Positions 33,206 to 43,735 of a stretch of DNA of 64,000 nucleotides are shown here, piece by piece (the stretch's first letter is position 1; each line of letters starts with the position of its first letter). The notes under the pieces were generated by a model. It searched no databases and was not told the DNA's origin. It saw only the letters and a program-made list of their open reading frames with translations. Source of the stretch: Odobenus rosmarus divergens (Eukaryota; Chordata; Mammalia; Carnivora; Odobenidae). A program made the translations under genes and the position numbers. The stretch spans positions 882,915 through 946,914 of the forward strand of contig NW_004450662.1 of assembly GCF_000321225.1 (NCBI RefSeq), in the 5' to 3' direction.

Positions 33206-33406
33206 TTTATTTTTTTTAAAGATTTTATTTATTTATTTGACAGAGAGAGACAGCACGAGAGAGGGAACACATGCAGGGGGAGTGGGAGAGGGAGAAGCAG
33301 GCTTCCCGCCAAGCAGAGAGCCCGATATGGGACTTGATCCCAGGATCCTGGGATCATGACCTGAGCCGAAGGCAGACGCTTAACAACTGAGCCACCCAGG
33401 CACCCC
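33206..33406 (-). mobile_element. SINEC (tRNA-Lys-type), antisense
   Basis: Antisense SINE from TTTTTTTAAAGATTTTATTT to CAACTGAGCCACCCAGGCAC. Target duplications AGAAAGACGCTTTTA (33191-33205) and AGAAAGATGCTTTTA (33407-33421) differ by one transition. Confidence 0.95.
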
Positions 33407-33421
33407 AGAAAGATGCTTTTA

Positions 33422-35559
33422 AAAGGAGAGATGGTGTGTTTAGGGGTAGAATTCACTTCAAATTATCATTGCACATGGGAGGTTTAGAAGGAATTTCTTT
33501 CCAGAGAGGCCTGAATTTAAACCATCAGATTCAAATGTTAAAAATCAGGGGGGTTAGGGTGAGGGGCAATTGTGGAGAAATCAAGTAGCACAAAATAATC
33601 ATGGGTTGTAGAAAAGCTGATGTTACTAACTCCTTAGATTTTCTTTTTTATTGAAGGAAAGTCAGGTACAACTTTGTCTTTATGGAAAAGTCTGGCCCCC
33701 AGCAATTATTTACAACCCAGTCCAAGGGACTTGGTGCCCCGCATGCTGTGTATATTTACCCCAGTCATTACATACCTACTACTCGGAGGCAAGGCCGGTT
33801 CCCCAGAGCAGATCTGGAAGCAAGAGAAAGAGCTATTTTTCCCGACGCATATGTTGATATGCAGAAAGGAGGGCAGCTCTCCTCACTACTCTTTGCAAGC
33901 TGTCCTATTGAAGCCGCGTTTCCTGTCAATCTTCCTTTTTTTTTTCCCCCATGAAGCTTTAATTTTTTGCCACAGCACTTTCTGCATTTTAGTTTCCTGC
34001 AAACCTCAGGAAATAGCCTGAAATTAATATCGTCAGATGCTTCTAAAAGTGCTGGCTTGGCGGCATTGCAGAACACTTTTGGATGCCGTTTTTGGATTAA
34101 AATATACCAGTTATGCCCCCATTGTTTGCAAGAGAGGTCTGTGAATGGAATTGTGTCTGCGATGGGACTGCACGGAAATGTAGGTTTACAAAAGTGGGAA
34201 TGGAGACCCGACTTCTCAGAATGGGCAAAGACAGCTTGTAAACAAATGGGAAGAGCCAGCCGAGAAAGAAACACTCCTCCGGGGGTCAGAGTGCTTTCTC
34301 AGCACCCCAGCAGCAGGGAAACTGAGGCCAAGACACCTTACTCTCGTTTCCCGTGTAGAATTTTTAAGCCTTGGGTACGATCCCGCTGCTCTAGGGCCTC
34401 CAGATTTGGCTCCAGAGAGGAAGACAAAGTGTCATGAGAAATAAAATGAGGTAGAGAGATTTTTTATTAGCCTATGCATTCTGGAACTAGCACAGAGCTG
34501 GGGGAGGGAGCACCCAAAATCTTTGCTCTTCTCACATCTCACGGGCCCTGAGGAGCCCAGGTCAGTGGAGAGGTGGGCAGTTTTGAGAGCCAGCTCTGCC
34601 CCTGACTTGCCTTGGCACTGTTTAAACAGACCCCTGCTTCCCCAGATTGTGGATTCTCTGCCAGCCTACTGGGGAGAGGTGACAGGGTCTTCCCACTTCA
34701 TCATGCAAGGGCATCGCACCGATAAACTTGTAACAACTATGCAAGCATGCTTTGGGTTCTTGAGGAGGAACGTGGGGCATGAATCGAAGTTATTTTTATT
34801 ATTGTTGGCTTCTGTATCTATGACTTCTGAAGAGTGTTAGATGAGGTCACACTCTTTCAACGTCTCCAAAAATCTATTTTGAAATCTTTGTAATATTGAA
34901 GAATACACAGTCTTTTCACATGCTTTGTGTTTTATTTACCTTTTGGATCAGTCAGCTACAGCTTCTCCTTCTCCAGCACACAGCCTCCAACCAATCAGTC
35001 TGGGAGACCTATTGATTGCACAACCAACTCTTTGTTGTGTATCTCTATGCCCCCAGTTCAAGTCTTCACTACCTTCTTTCTCTGTAAGTGTAAAAACCAC
35101 ATAATTGGCTTTCCTTCTCTGGGCCCTTACTTCTGCGGGCAGTCTCCATATTACCTCCTACCATCTTCCTAATACACTGCTCTAGTAGGGAAACAATGGG
35201 GCTCAATGGTCCTTCAGAGATCTAAGAAAACCTGTATTTTCGAAACAAGGATGCTGTTCCCAGAAAGGCTAAGTGAATCACCCTGGGTCACCTTGCTAAC
35301 CAGGGGTCAGAGCTGGACTAAAAGCAGCCAGACCATTGAACACCGATTCTATCCTATGGCTTTTCATGTCCAGGGATAGAGCTGGGCTAAAAGCAAAACC
35401 CCCTAATGCCAGATCCAGATCATTTATCAGCCTACAGTAGTGCCACATATCCTATAGAATAAACTCAAGCACTCAAGCACTGGACTAGGATATACAGCTT
35501 CATATAACAGAAACGTGACTATAGAGGCTTAAAAATTGAGGTTCACTTTTTTTCACATA
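33422..35559. other. intergenic single-copy DNA, candidate CNE inside
   Basis: 33920-34220 is repeat-free and balanced in composition (TGAAGCTTTAATTTTTTGCC, AATAGCCTGAAATTAATATC, CCCATTGTTTGCAAGAGAGG), a plausible conserved non-coding element. Over the same interval both strands stay open for 156-168 codons (33967-34437 sense, 33768-34274 antisense). Neither translation has a recognisable domain. 35240-35340 (CAGAAAGGCTAAGTGAATCA, CCTGGGTCACCTTGCTAACC) is probably a MIR, and 34930-35180 may be L2. Confidence 0.4.
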
Positions 35560-35574
35560 AAAAGAAGTCAGGAG

Positions 35575-35802
35575 GCACCTGGGTGGCTCAGTCAGTTAAG
35601 CATCTGACTCTTGATTTTGGCTGAGGTCATGATCTCTGGGTCATGAAATCAAGCCCTACGTTGGGCTCCGTGCTGGGTGTGGAGCCTACTTAGGATTCTC
35701 TCTTTCCCTTTCCCTCTGCTCCTCCCCTGGCACATGTGTGCACACTCTCTCTCTCTCTCTCTCTTCGGAATAAATAAATAAATCTTTAAAAAAAAAAGAA
35801 AG
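35575..35802 (+). mobile_element. SINEC, older carnivore subfamily, sense
   Basis: GGCACCTGGGTGGCTCAGTC, AGTTAAGCATCTGACTCTTG, ATTTTGGCTGAGGTCATGAT, GGGCTCCGTGCTGGGTGTGG and (CT)n, ending in an AATAAATAAATAAATC tail. The duplicated site AAAAGAAGTCAGGAG (35560-35574) recurs with changes at 35803-35818. The CTCTTGATTTTGG diagnostic block differs from the CTGCCTTCGGCTC block of the younger copies. Confidence 0.93.
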
Positions 35803-35818
35803 AAAAGGAAGTCGGGAG

Positions 35819-36409
35819 GTAGGCATCTCATCACTGCACTGCCATTCCAGGGAAGCCAGAGAACTCAGGTTCTTTCATATTCCTTTTCTTCTCCCAAGCA
35901 AGGGTCTTTGCTACATGGTTACAAGATGTCTGTTCTCCCTCCAGGCCTCAAGTTCACATTCTAGACAGGAAGAAGGAAAGGAAAGCAAAGGGTAAAAGGC
36001 GTGGGCCAGGTGAGTCCCATTTGATCAGTCATACACTGGCTCTCCTAGAAGCATCATCTAGTGGGCTTCTATTGACCTGTTGTAGGGGAGACTTAGGTCA
36101 CACGATGCTCCTCTAGCTGCAAGGGACCTGAGGAGGTTCGTAGTTTTAAATGGCTACAATGCCACCCAGAAAAAAATTGGGGTTCTGTTAGTAAGGGTAC
36201 AAGGATAATGAATACTCAACAGATAACTGGCCGTCTCAGCCCCAAATACCTTACTGCTATTGTTCAGATATTCTCCGGTTCCACCCTGACCAACTTTTCT
36301 GGTCCCACTTCTTCCTGCCCCTTGCCACCAGCTCCATATCCCAGCCCAGCCCAGAGCTTCTGTGCCCTCCCAGGCAGGTGCTGTTTTCTCCCACTGTGTT
36401 TCCCACCAC
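35819..36409. other. intergenic, nothing recognised
   Basis: Mixed sequence with a pyrimidine-rich section (36270-36410). No gene or repeat is recognised with confidence, though 36230-36410 may be the start of the L2 that follows. Confidence 0.4.
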
Positions 36410-36710
36410 TTCTTTAAGTTCACCTCTTCTTTAAAACCCAGCTAAGATATCGCTCCGCTCATCCTCATGCTCACAAATGCAGTCAAAATTAACCTCCAAC
36501 TTTTCTATTCTTTCATAACATATTCTATTTATCTCTATTAAAGCACTAATCACATCCCACTTGGAATCATCATTTGCCGTGCATATATCTACCTCATTCA
36601 GCAAGATGTAAGCTTCAGAAGAGCCAGGATCATATCTTGTTTATCTCCAGCACAAAGTTTAAAATGCTCTGTGTCCCATAGTAAATAGCTTGATGTTTAT
36701 AACTGAATTT
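36410..36710 (+). repeat. L2 3' part
   Basis: CACCTCTTCTTTAAAACCCA, TTCTATTTATCTCTATTAAA, GCACTAATCACATCCCACTT, AGATGTAAGCTTCAGAAGAG and CAGGATCATATCTTGTTTAT follow L2 order in sense. Confidence 0.7.
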
Positions 36711-39429
36711 TTTTCCCATTTTGCTTGCATGGCTAATGATAGGTGAAAATGAACATCTCATAAAACTGTATAAGTGAAAAGGTTGTGACCTCTAATCCCC
36801 CTGGAATAGTCTAGTACTACCTCCTTGGAGGCCGAAGGGTGAATTCTGGGAACTCTCTTCAACCTGTGGACTCAGTGATTGTGTTGACACTCAAAGGATT
36901 GGGACTCTACAATTCAGTGACTAGTGGCTTATTCTGCATCCTTCAAGCTCTAAGCTCATGAGCATGACATGGACCACAGTTCCTTTGCCTTTTTTGATTT
37001 GATCTGAGCCTCTTGAAGCTCTGCCAGGTTGTTCTGCCCTGCCCTGTTTTCGTTTCCAGGTTGAATCTTTATTAAGCTGAAGTGATGGCTAGTCTCTACA
37101 TCCCCCTACCACCATCACACCACCCAGATTCCTTCTTGGAACGTCTTCACTTTGCTCTGCCCTGAGGTGCTGACTCGGTGGTATTCATCTCCAGATTCCT
37201 TTTCCTTCTGATGTCCAGTTGGATTCAGCCATCAAGAGTCACCAGAAAGAGATGGGAGGGGGAGGAGGGGCAGTGTTTCTTCCAGTTCGTCCTTTCTGCT
37301 TCAGGGCTAGGTCCTGGTATGGGAGGCAGCCTGTCCCTCTAGGACGAGAACTCCTGCCAAGCACCCCCCCACCCCCCGCCATGCTTCAGTTCTCAGAGGC
37401 TCCAGGGACACTGGTCCCTCCCCTCACTACTTCATGGCTAGGTCAGTAATGGCTGAACCGCTGTTCCTTGTCCCTAAATGTCCCAATACCAGCTCCTATT
37501 GGCTCCCTTCACCGTGCCCACACCTCCACATGTAGTCTAGGAAATTTCCTTCAGATTCCCAACTAAGTTACTTTATGCCAGGATACAGACGGGCATGACT
37601 ACCTAGGCCCTTGCTCCATGATCTGCAGCAAACTTCTTCAGCAAAACAACTAACCTGAATTTTGAACATGCTCTCAATGATAGTCTCTGGAGAAGCCCTG
37701 GGTAGTGTTTTCCTTGCCTTCTCCAAGGACTGAGGGAATCTGCACCAAAGACTCAGATCTGGTGTCTGTTTCTACAACCTGCGCATTCAAGAATTAACCT
37801 CCTTCTCTGATACAAAAAATGACAGCTGTCCTAAGGAGGGGAGCAAGGGATATGTGCCCAAAGGATATTAAAATCTCTGGTTGATTGGATCTAAAAGCCA
37901 ATAAATTAAAGAATGCTTTCCCCAAGACTTCATCCCTCTCCAGAGTCAAAAAGTTTGAATGTGGAGAGCTGATCTAATAAACATCAGATGGTCACTCTTT
38001 GAACTCAGGACAAACCCTTTTCTGCTTTGTTTGTGTGCTCCTGGGTGGGCTGAGAGAAGGAAGTCCCCAAATTCGCCCCGAGTGGGGCACCTGAGAAACA
38101 GTCTCAGGCGTGTAGAGGGCAGAGATAGTCTTTTTCTCTTGCCTTTCCTCCCTCTCTCTCTCTCTTTTTGCCAAAAAGGGGCAGTGCGGAAAGTATACCC
38201 CTGAAGCACTTGTTCATTTTTGTGCATAGAAGGTGATGAACAAATCTGGGCTTGATAGTGATTAGTTCAAGGTGAAGGCTGTCTTGCTCCCTGAGGCCTG
38301 CTGATCATTGTTCGCCTGTGTGTTTCAAGAGTTAATTTTCGGTCCTGTTTTCATTTCGTATATTTGGGCCAGATTTAAAAACCTGGAGGCTCAGTGTGGC
38401 TCATATTTTCCTTGTGCCCTCACCTTTTCCGTTGTGCCCCCTTTCCTTGGCCAGGACAATTACCGCTTCACTGGAGGCCTGGATCAGATATGAATGAAAG
38501 AAACAAGTCTTCCCTTGGAAAGCAGAGAACAAAAGGAAATGAACACTTCCATTTCTGTTTTCTTGAGGCATATTAAAGCAGACTATCTTTGGAATCTAAG
38601 AGATATATTGTTAAAACCAAAGAAGACATAATTGCAGAATAATATATATATCATGTGTGGCTCCATTTATGCCTATGTATATAGAATGCTTGTTCTTAGA
38701 TGTGTGTATAAACACATAACAAAAGACTAGAAGGGTCCACACAAAACTGCTAATAGTGGTTACCTCTGGGAGTAGACTTGGGGTGAGGATTGGTGAAAGA
38801 CAGTATTCTTTTTTACTCTGTATGCTGTAATATTTGATTTTTTTAAATGAGATTGTCTTTTTTAGCTTTTGCTTACATAAGTAATATATGACTTCAATCA
38901 CCAGTAGTGCGTTCTTTTAAAAAAAATTTTTTTAGGTCTTTTCTTTCCCTTATGTTCTACAGGGAAGAACCAAATCAATTTTTTTTAAGTTAAAAAAAAT
39001 TGAGATCTCTTCACTTGAAATACATTCTCTATCATGTTGGGGTGTCATTGTGCTTCCTGATGATGATTTAAAATAGATAGTAATGAATCATCTTCCACAG
39101 CAAGTTTGACTCAGTCAAGTAAAAATGATTCAAAGGAAATCAAAATTAGGAATTAATCTCATTCTCTATTACAATTATGCTTCTCCTATCGAGTTTTCTG
39201 GCTTGTGATGTGGGTGATGGAACATGAAGTGGAAAATAGGGGGCAGAGGGGATCAATGTCTCTAACCCAACTGGAACTCAGGTCGGACTTGAACCCTGAA
39301 CCTTCCTGCTCCAGCCGAGGCCTTCGCAAAACTCCCCTGTCCACCCCGCCCACAGCAGACACTGCCTTCTCAGAGCATCCATGTCCCTGGATCACTGTCA
39401 GCTTATCTCAAAAGCTCATGCTATTGTCC
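36711..39429. other. intergenic single-copy DNA
   Basis: 2.7 kb with little recognisable repeat content. A polypyrimidine tract lies at 38127-38170. 38230-38580 and 39030-39180 are repeat-free and could be conserved non-coding DNA, but this is untested. 38600-38900 is AT-rich with an L1-like antisense texture. Short frames here lack coding features. Confidence 0.4.
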
Positions 39430-39717
39430 TTTATGTCTTACTAGACTGGACCAAACTTCTTGAGGACAGAATGCAAATCTTCATCTCTATGCTGCCAGCA
39501 CCGGCAATCTAATGCTTGACACAAGGTAGGTGCTCAATAAATGTGCCACGTGAATATTTGAATGAATGAATAAGTGGCTGGCTGAATCAAACAATGTGTC
39601 TGATTTGTGTCTTCACCTGCCTTGGGAGGTACTTGAGGACAGGCACCTGTGTCTTCAATCTTGCGCGCTCTTTAGAGTGTCTTAAGAAAGGTAAGCTTTC
39701 AACAAATATCTGTTGAT
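39430..39717 (+). repeat. two L2 3' ends in tandem
   Basis: 39440-39560 (ACTTCTTGAGGACAGAATGC, ACAAGGTAGGTGCTCAATAA, ATGTGCCACG) and 39600-39717 (AGGTACTTGAGGACAGGCAC, CAACAAATATCTGTTGATCA) both have the L2 end pattern in sense. Confidence 0.65.
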
Positions 39718-39732
39718 CAATCTCTGCTATTT

Positions 39733-39957
39733 ATTTTATTTTTTTTATTTTAAGATTTTATTTAATTTAAGATTTCAGAGAGAGAGTGGGATCAGGGGCA
39801 GGAGCAGAGGGGCTGGTAGAAGGAGGGGAAAGAATCTCAAGCCGACTCTGCACTGAGTGCAGAGCCTGAAGTGGGGCTTGATCTCATGACCCTGAGATCA
39901 CGACCAGAGCCGAAACCAAGAGTGGGAGGCTTAACTGACTGAGCCACCCAGGTGCCC
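39733..39957 (-). mobile_element. SINEC, older subfamily, antisense
   Basis: Antisense SINE: TTTTAAGATTTTATTTAATT, GAATCTCAAGCCGACTCTGC, GGGGCTTGATCTCATGACCC, GAGCCGAAACCAAGAGT, ACTGACTGAGCCACCCAGGT. Degenerate duplications (CAATCTCTGCTATTT and CAATCGCTTCTATTT) flank it. The GAAACCAAGAGT block marks an older subfamily. Confidence 0.92.
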
Positions 39958-39973
39958 CAATCGCTTCTATTTT

Positions 39974-42138
39974 AAAGGATGATGAAAAACAATTCACAGA
40001 GATTTATATCTTGATTTTTTTTCTGACAACCTATTGACAAGCAAGAGAAAAAGAGATGTATTCTTTGCTTCATCATAGATAATTCAAATGAGGTACAGAA
40101 AACTGGGAAATGTTGATAAAAGAGAATGGACATTCACCTCCTGACCTTTTCAAGCTACTGTCTCAGGACTTGTCTGTGCCCCTCTAGAGCCCAGATGTTT
40201 CCTTACTGCGTACTTTTCCCTCCCCGTGAGGAAGCATGCCAAAGCTCAGTAGAGAGCCCGTTGCTGAGTGATCTCTGAATTTCAGGTAAAGTAGAAAGTG
40301 GCACTTCATAATTATATAGTAATGGCATAATTATCTGAAGGTGCCTTATAATTACATCCCTCCTCCCCAAGTTCCTTGAGCTGCTTCAAATGGGATCCAT
40401 GGTTCCTGTCCCCTTCCTGTCCTGTGTCAATGCAATGCCACTTGGCCAATAGTAAGCATTTGGCATGGATGGTTGTATCTTAATAAAGGAGGAACACTCC
40501 AGTGGATTCTCTCAAAAACTCAGAAATCATGGGCTATCGCGGCTACTACGTGGAAAATCCATTTCAAGTCATTCTGTACATAGTGCCAGATAAATGAGAT
40601 GGGAGGGGGAGACATCATTGTGAAGCCATTAAATCTAGATGCTTCTTCAGTATTATCTCAAAGGGACTCTGTGACTTCAGTACACCACCCTGAAGATCTC
40701 CCTCAGACCGCCATATGCAATTTGTCCTTATTTGTAATTTCCAATCCCATGACAACCAGATTTCCTATTGGTTTAGCTTTGAAAGAAAAGAAAAAAAAAT
40801 CGCCACCACTCTCCGCCAAAGAAAAATATCTGCATTATTCCTTCGTCTTGACGTGGAATATAGCTCCAAACTGACAACCTCTGAGCAAGCAACACACCCA
40901 AATATAAGGGCAGAGAGTGAAAACAATCAGCTCAGGTGGGGATAACAAGGGAACTTTCAGTCAATAGCATACATCACCCGCTTTGAAAAATAGCTGTCTG
41001 AATGAACACCCTGTCTCAAGAAAGGAAGGGCCATGGGAGTCATTAATGAAAGCAAGAAACTCAGTTTTACATCTCATTCAAAAGATGGATTCACTGTACT
41101 GCTCTTGATTCAGGTGGGTGAGTTAGTCTAGTGTGGAATTTGTCTGCCCTTGCTGAAAACTCTGGTTAGGCAATGAATTATTCCAAGTAAATTAAGGGTA
41201 TCGATCCCCTCCCCTTCCTGACACTTTGCAGATATTGCTATCAAATCATGCTCCATGCAAGTGTCAGTTTTTGCCACAGACATCTGAAGAGGGGAGCAAA
41301 TAATCTCTTGAGTTTCTCAGAGCCTAATAAGTACTCGTGCAGTATGATAAAACCAGAGGGGACCAGACAATGAGAGTCCCGCTGTGATGAGACCGGCTGG
41401 TTAATGTGGAAGGCTAGCACACTCAGTTGATAAGGACAAGGTCATGGGTGTACTCCCATACTTCTCAGGGAGTATCAGGTCCTGGGCACGGGTTGCATCT
41501 AAACTCTGGCCCATTTTCATGCAAATCCAAGTGAACCATAGAGAAGATCGGGCAAAGGAATATGGAGAGAAATTGTGACTCTATCACAATTCTGAGAGAA
41601 CAATCAGACCCCAGAGTCTATGAGTAGGACATAGCCTAAAACTTTTATAAACTGTAAGGAGTCAACCTCTTTCAAGGTGAAGGCGTGCATCATTTCATTA
41701 GGGATCTCAACTGGGGCTTGCTTCTTTGATGTTGAATTTTCTTCCCCATCGTAATGACCAGACTTGTCCTTTTCTGAATGATAAATTCTTAATCCAAAAA
41801 AAAAAAAAAAAAAGATATTTCTCTGTCTTACCTTGTTGAGCTGTCTTTTTTGGCCAAGAACGACCATACAGAGGCTGTGGAATGTATTTCAAGGGTGAAT
41901 TGTCTAAAGATGAATGGTCTGGCTCAGATATCTAACCAATGTATACTATGAAGTATTATTTTCATCCACATTAAAGTCCCTTATCGCGTTCTGAAATACT
42001 CATGGATGAAAGGATGTGATGTCTGAATTTGCTTCAAAATAATCCAGTGACATGGGAGGAAGGGAGGAGAGATGAAACAAAATTGGCCATGGCTTGATCA
42101 TTGTTGAAGCTGGGTGATGGTCCATGGGAATTCTAATG
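39974..42138. other. intergenic single-copy DNA
   Basis: Mostly repeat-free. 40260-40400 and 40940-41120 carry motif-rich segments (CATAATTATATAGTAATGGC, CATAATTATCTGAAGGTGCC, GTCATTAATGAAAGCAAGAA) that look like non-coding regulatory DNA. A poly-A run sits at 41796-41813. No gene is called. Confidence 0.4.
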
Positions 42139-42330
42139 CCAGTAGTTCTCAAACATTAGCAGGCATCAGAATTATCAGAAGGCTTGTTAAAACACAGATA
42201 GCTGGGCCCCAACCCAGGCATTCTGATTCCAAAGGTCTGGGGTGGGGCTGAAGGATTTGCCTTTCTAAGAAGTTCTCGGGGGCTGCTGATGCTGCTGACC
42301 CAGGAACCCCACACTTAGAACAGCTGTATT
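42139..42330 (+). repeat. MER20-like hAT remnant
   Basis: CCAGTAGTTCTCAAACATTA, CAGGCATCAGAATTATCAGA, GGCTTGTTAAAACACAGATA, GCTGGGCCCCAACCCAGGCA, AAAGGTCTGGGGTGGGGCTG follow the MER20 order. The right end is degraded (CACACTTAGAACAGCTGTA). Confidence 0.75.
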
Positions 42331-43636
42331 TTCCTATATTCTCCGTTTCTAAGGATTAAAAAAAATCAAGGGGGACTGAGCTGGGCTGGCACAATGAAGC
42401 AAGCTGGAGAGGGAGTTTCTACTCTTCCTGCTGGTACCCTCAGACAGACAGCAACCAAAAAAAGACAGAAAAGAGACACAGACAAGAGAAAGAAGAAAAA
42501 AAAAATAAAACACTGAACAATCAACTCAACTCAAACTGGACTGAGTTTGGGGAAATTAATGTTGGCTTTCCTCATGTGCTTTGAACCTGTGTCCATATAA
42601 TTGTTATGGAGTGTGCTAGCTTCTCCTCTGGTTAGGGGCTATGCAATCAAGCAATCTGAATAACCAGGATCTCTGGCTGTTCTTTTAATACAGGAGCTAG
42701 AGTTGGGCCGTGTTTTATACACAAGGTTGGTACCACTTCCCATATTTGCCTGAGACTTGGGGTCAACATGTGTACTCAGAAACCTTCCCTCCAGATTTTC
42801 AGATGTGCCAAGTTCTAGATGATGGATATGGAAGTTCCTGGATCTCATGGGGTCTAAAAGCATCAGATGATGAAGAAAGAAAATCTCAAGCTAGTCCTAG
42901 GAAGGACGCCAGAACTTTTTCAGCCTAATTTTATTGTGTTTAGATGTCATTTAGCAAACAATGACTATATGCCAGGCATTGAGCAATACACTCTGCAAAA
43001 ATAATTCCCCAAAATGGTCCTTGACCTTGAAGATCTCACATAGAGTGTAGAAGGTAGACATGTAAATAAGTAATTATAACTGTTAATAGATATATAATAA
43101 GAGCTCATGAATGCTGTGGAAACTTAGATGAGTAAGCTGCTCATTTTTTACTGAGGGAAGGAGAAGGGAAGCAAATTTCTCATGGAATGAGAGGCTAACT
43201 GGTTCTTGAGCAATGGGCACCTGTTTATTAGGCAAAGGGGCGAGTTGAAGGAGGAAAGGCATACCAAGAGCGGAAATGATGAGAAAGGTATGGAAAAGGA
43301 AAGGTGGCAGTCCATGAAGAGTAGTCTGGCTTAAGGGTGGGTTGTGAAGGAGGGGGGCGGGCAGTAAGGCCGAAAAGATATGTTGGTTTGACAAACCCCC
43401 TATAACACGATGGAGAGTTTATATTTTATCATTGGGAGCATGCACATTTTTAAGCATGGGGAAGATACTACAGAACTGCATTTCAAACAGACACATGTGG
43501 TGGAACAGTCGGGGAGACTAGGCAATGAGTTGAGGGGGTTTTGGATTCAGGCAGAGGTGATGAATACCGGATCTCAGGCTCCACAGTTCAGAATATTTAG
43601 GGTAGGAGGCCCATTTCTAGCATGTTAATAGAAAAG
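42331..43636. other. intergenic, weak old repeat
   Basis: 42960-43110 (TATATGCCAGGCATTGAGCA, CTTGAAGATCTCACATAGAG) is an ancient low-copy repeat I cannot name. 42480-42520 is A-rich. No gene is seen. Confidence 0.4.
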
Positions 43637-43664
43637 GTGTGTGTGTGTGTGTGTGTGTGTGTGT
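43637..43664 (+). repeat. (GT)14 microsatellite
   Basis: 28 bp of perfect GT dinucleotides, likely length-polymorphic. The 18-bp perfect palindrome ATCTATCTATAGATAGAT follows at 43718-43735. Confidence 0.97.
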
Positions 43665-43735
43665 CTGAGCATACATAAACTTACATAACTTTATAAAGAT
43701 GGATGTGCAACTTTTATATCTATCTATAGATAGAT

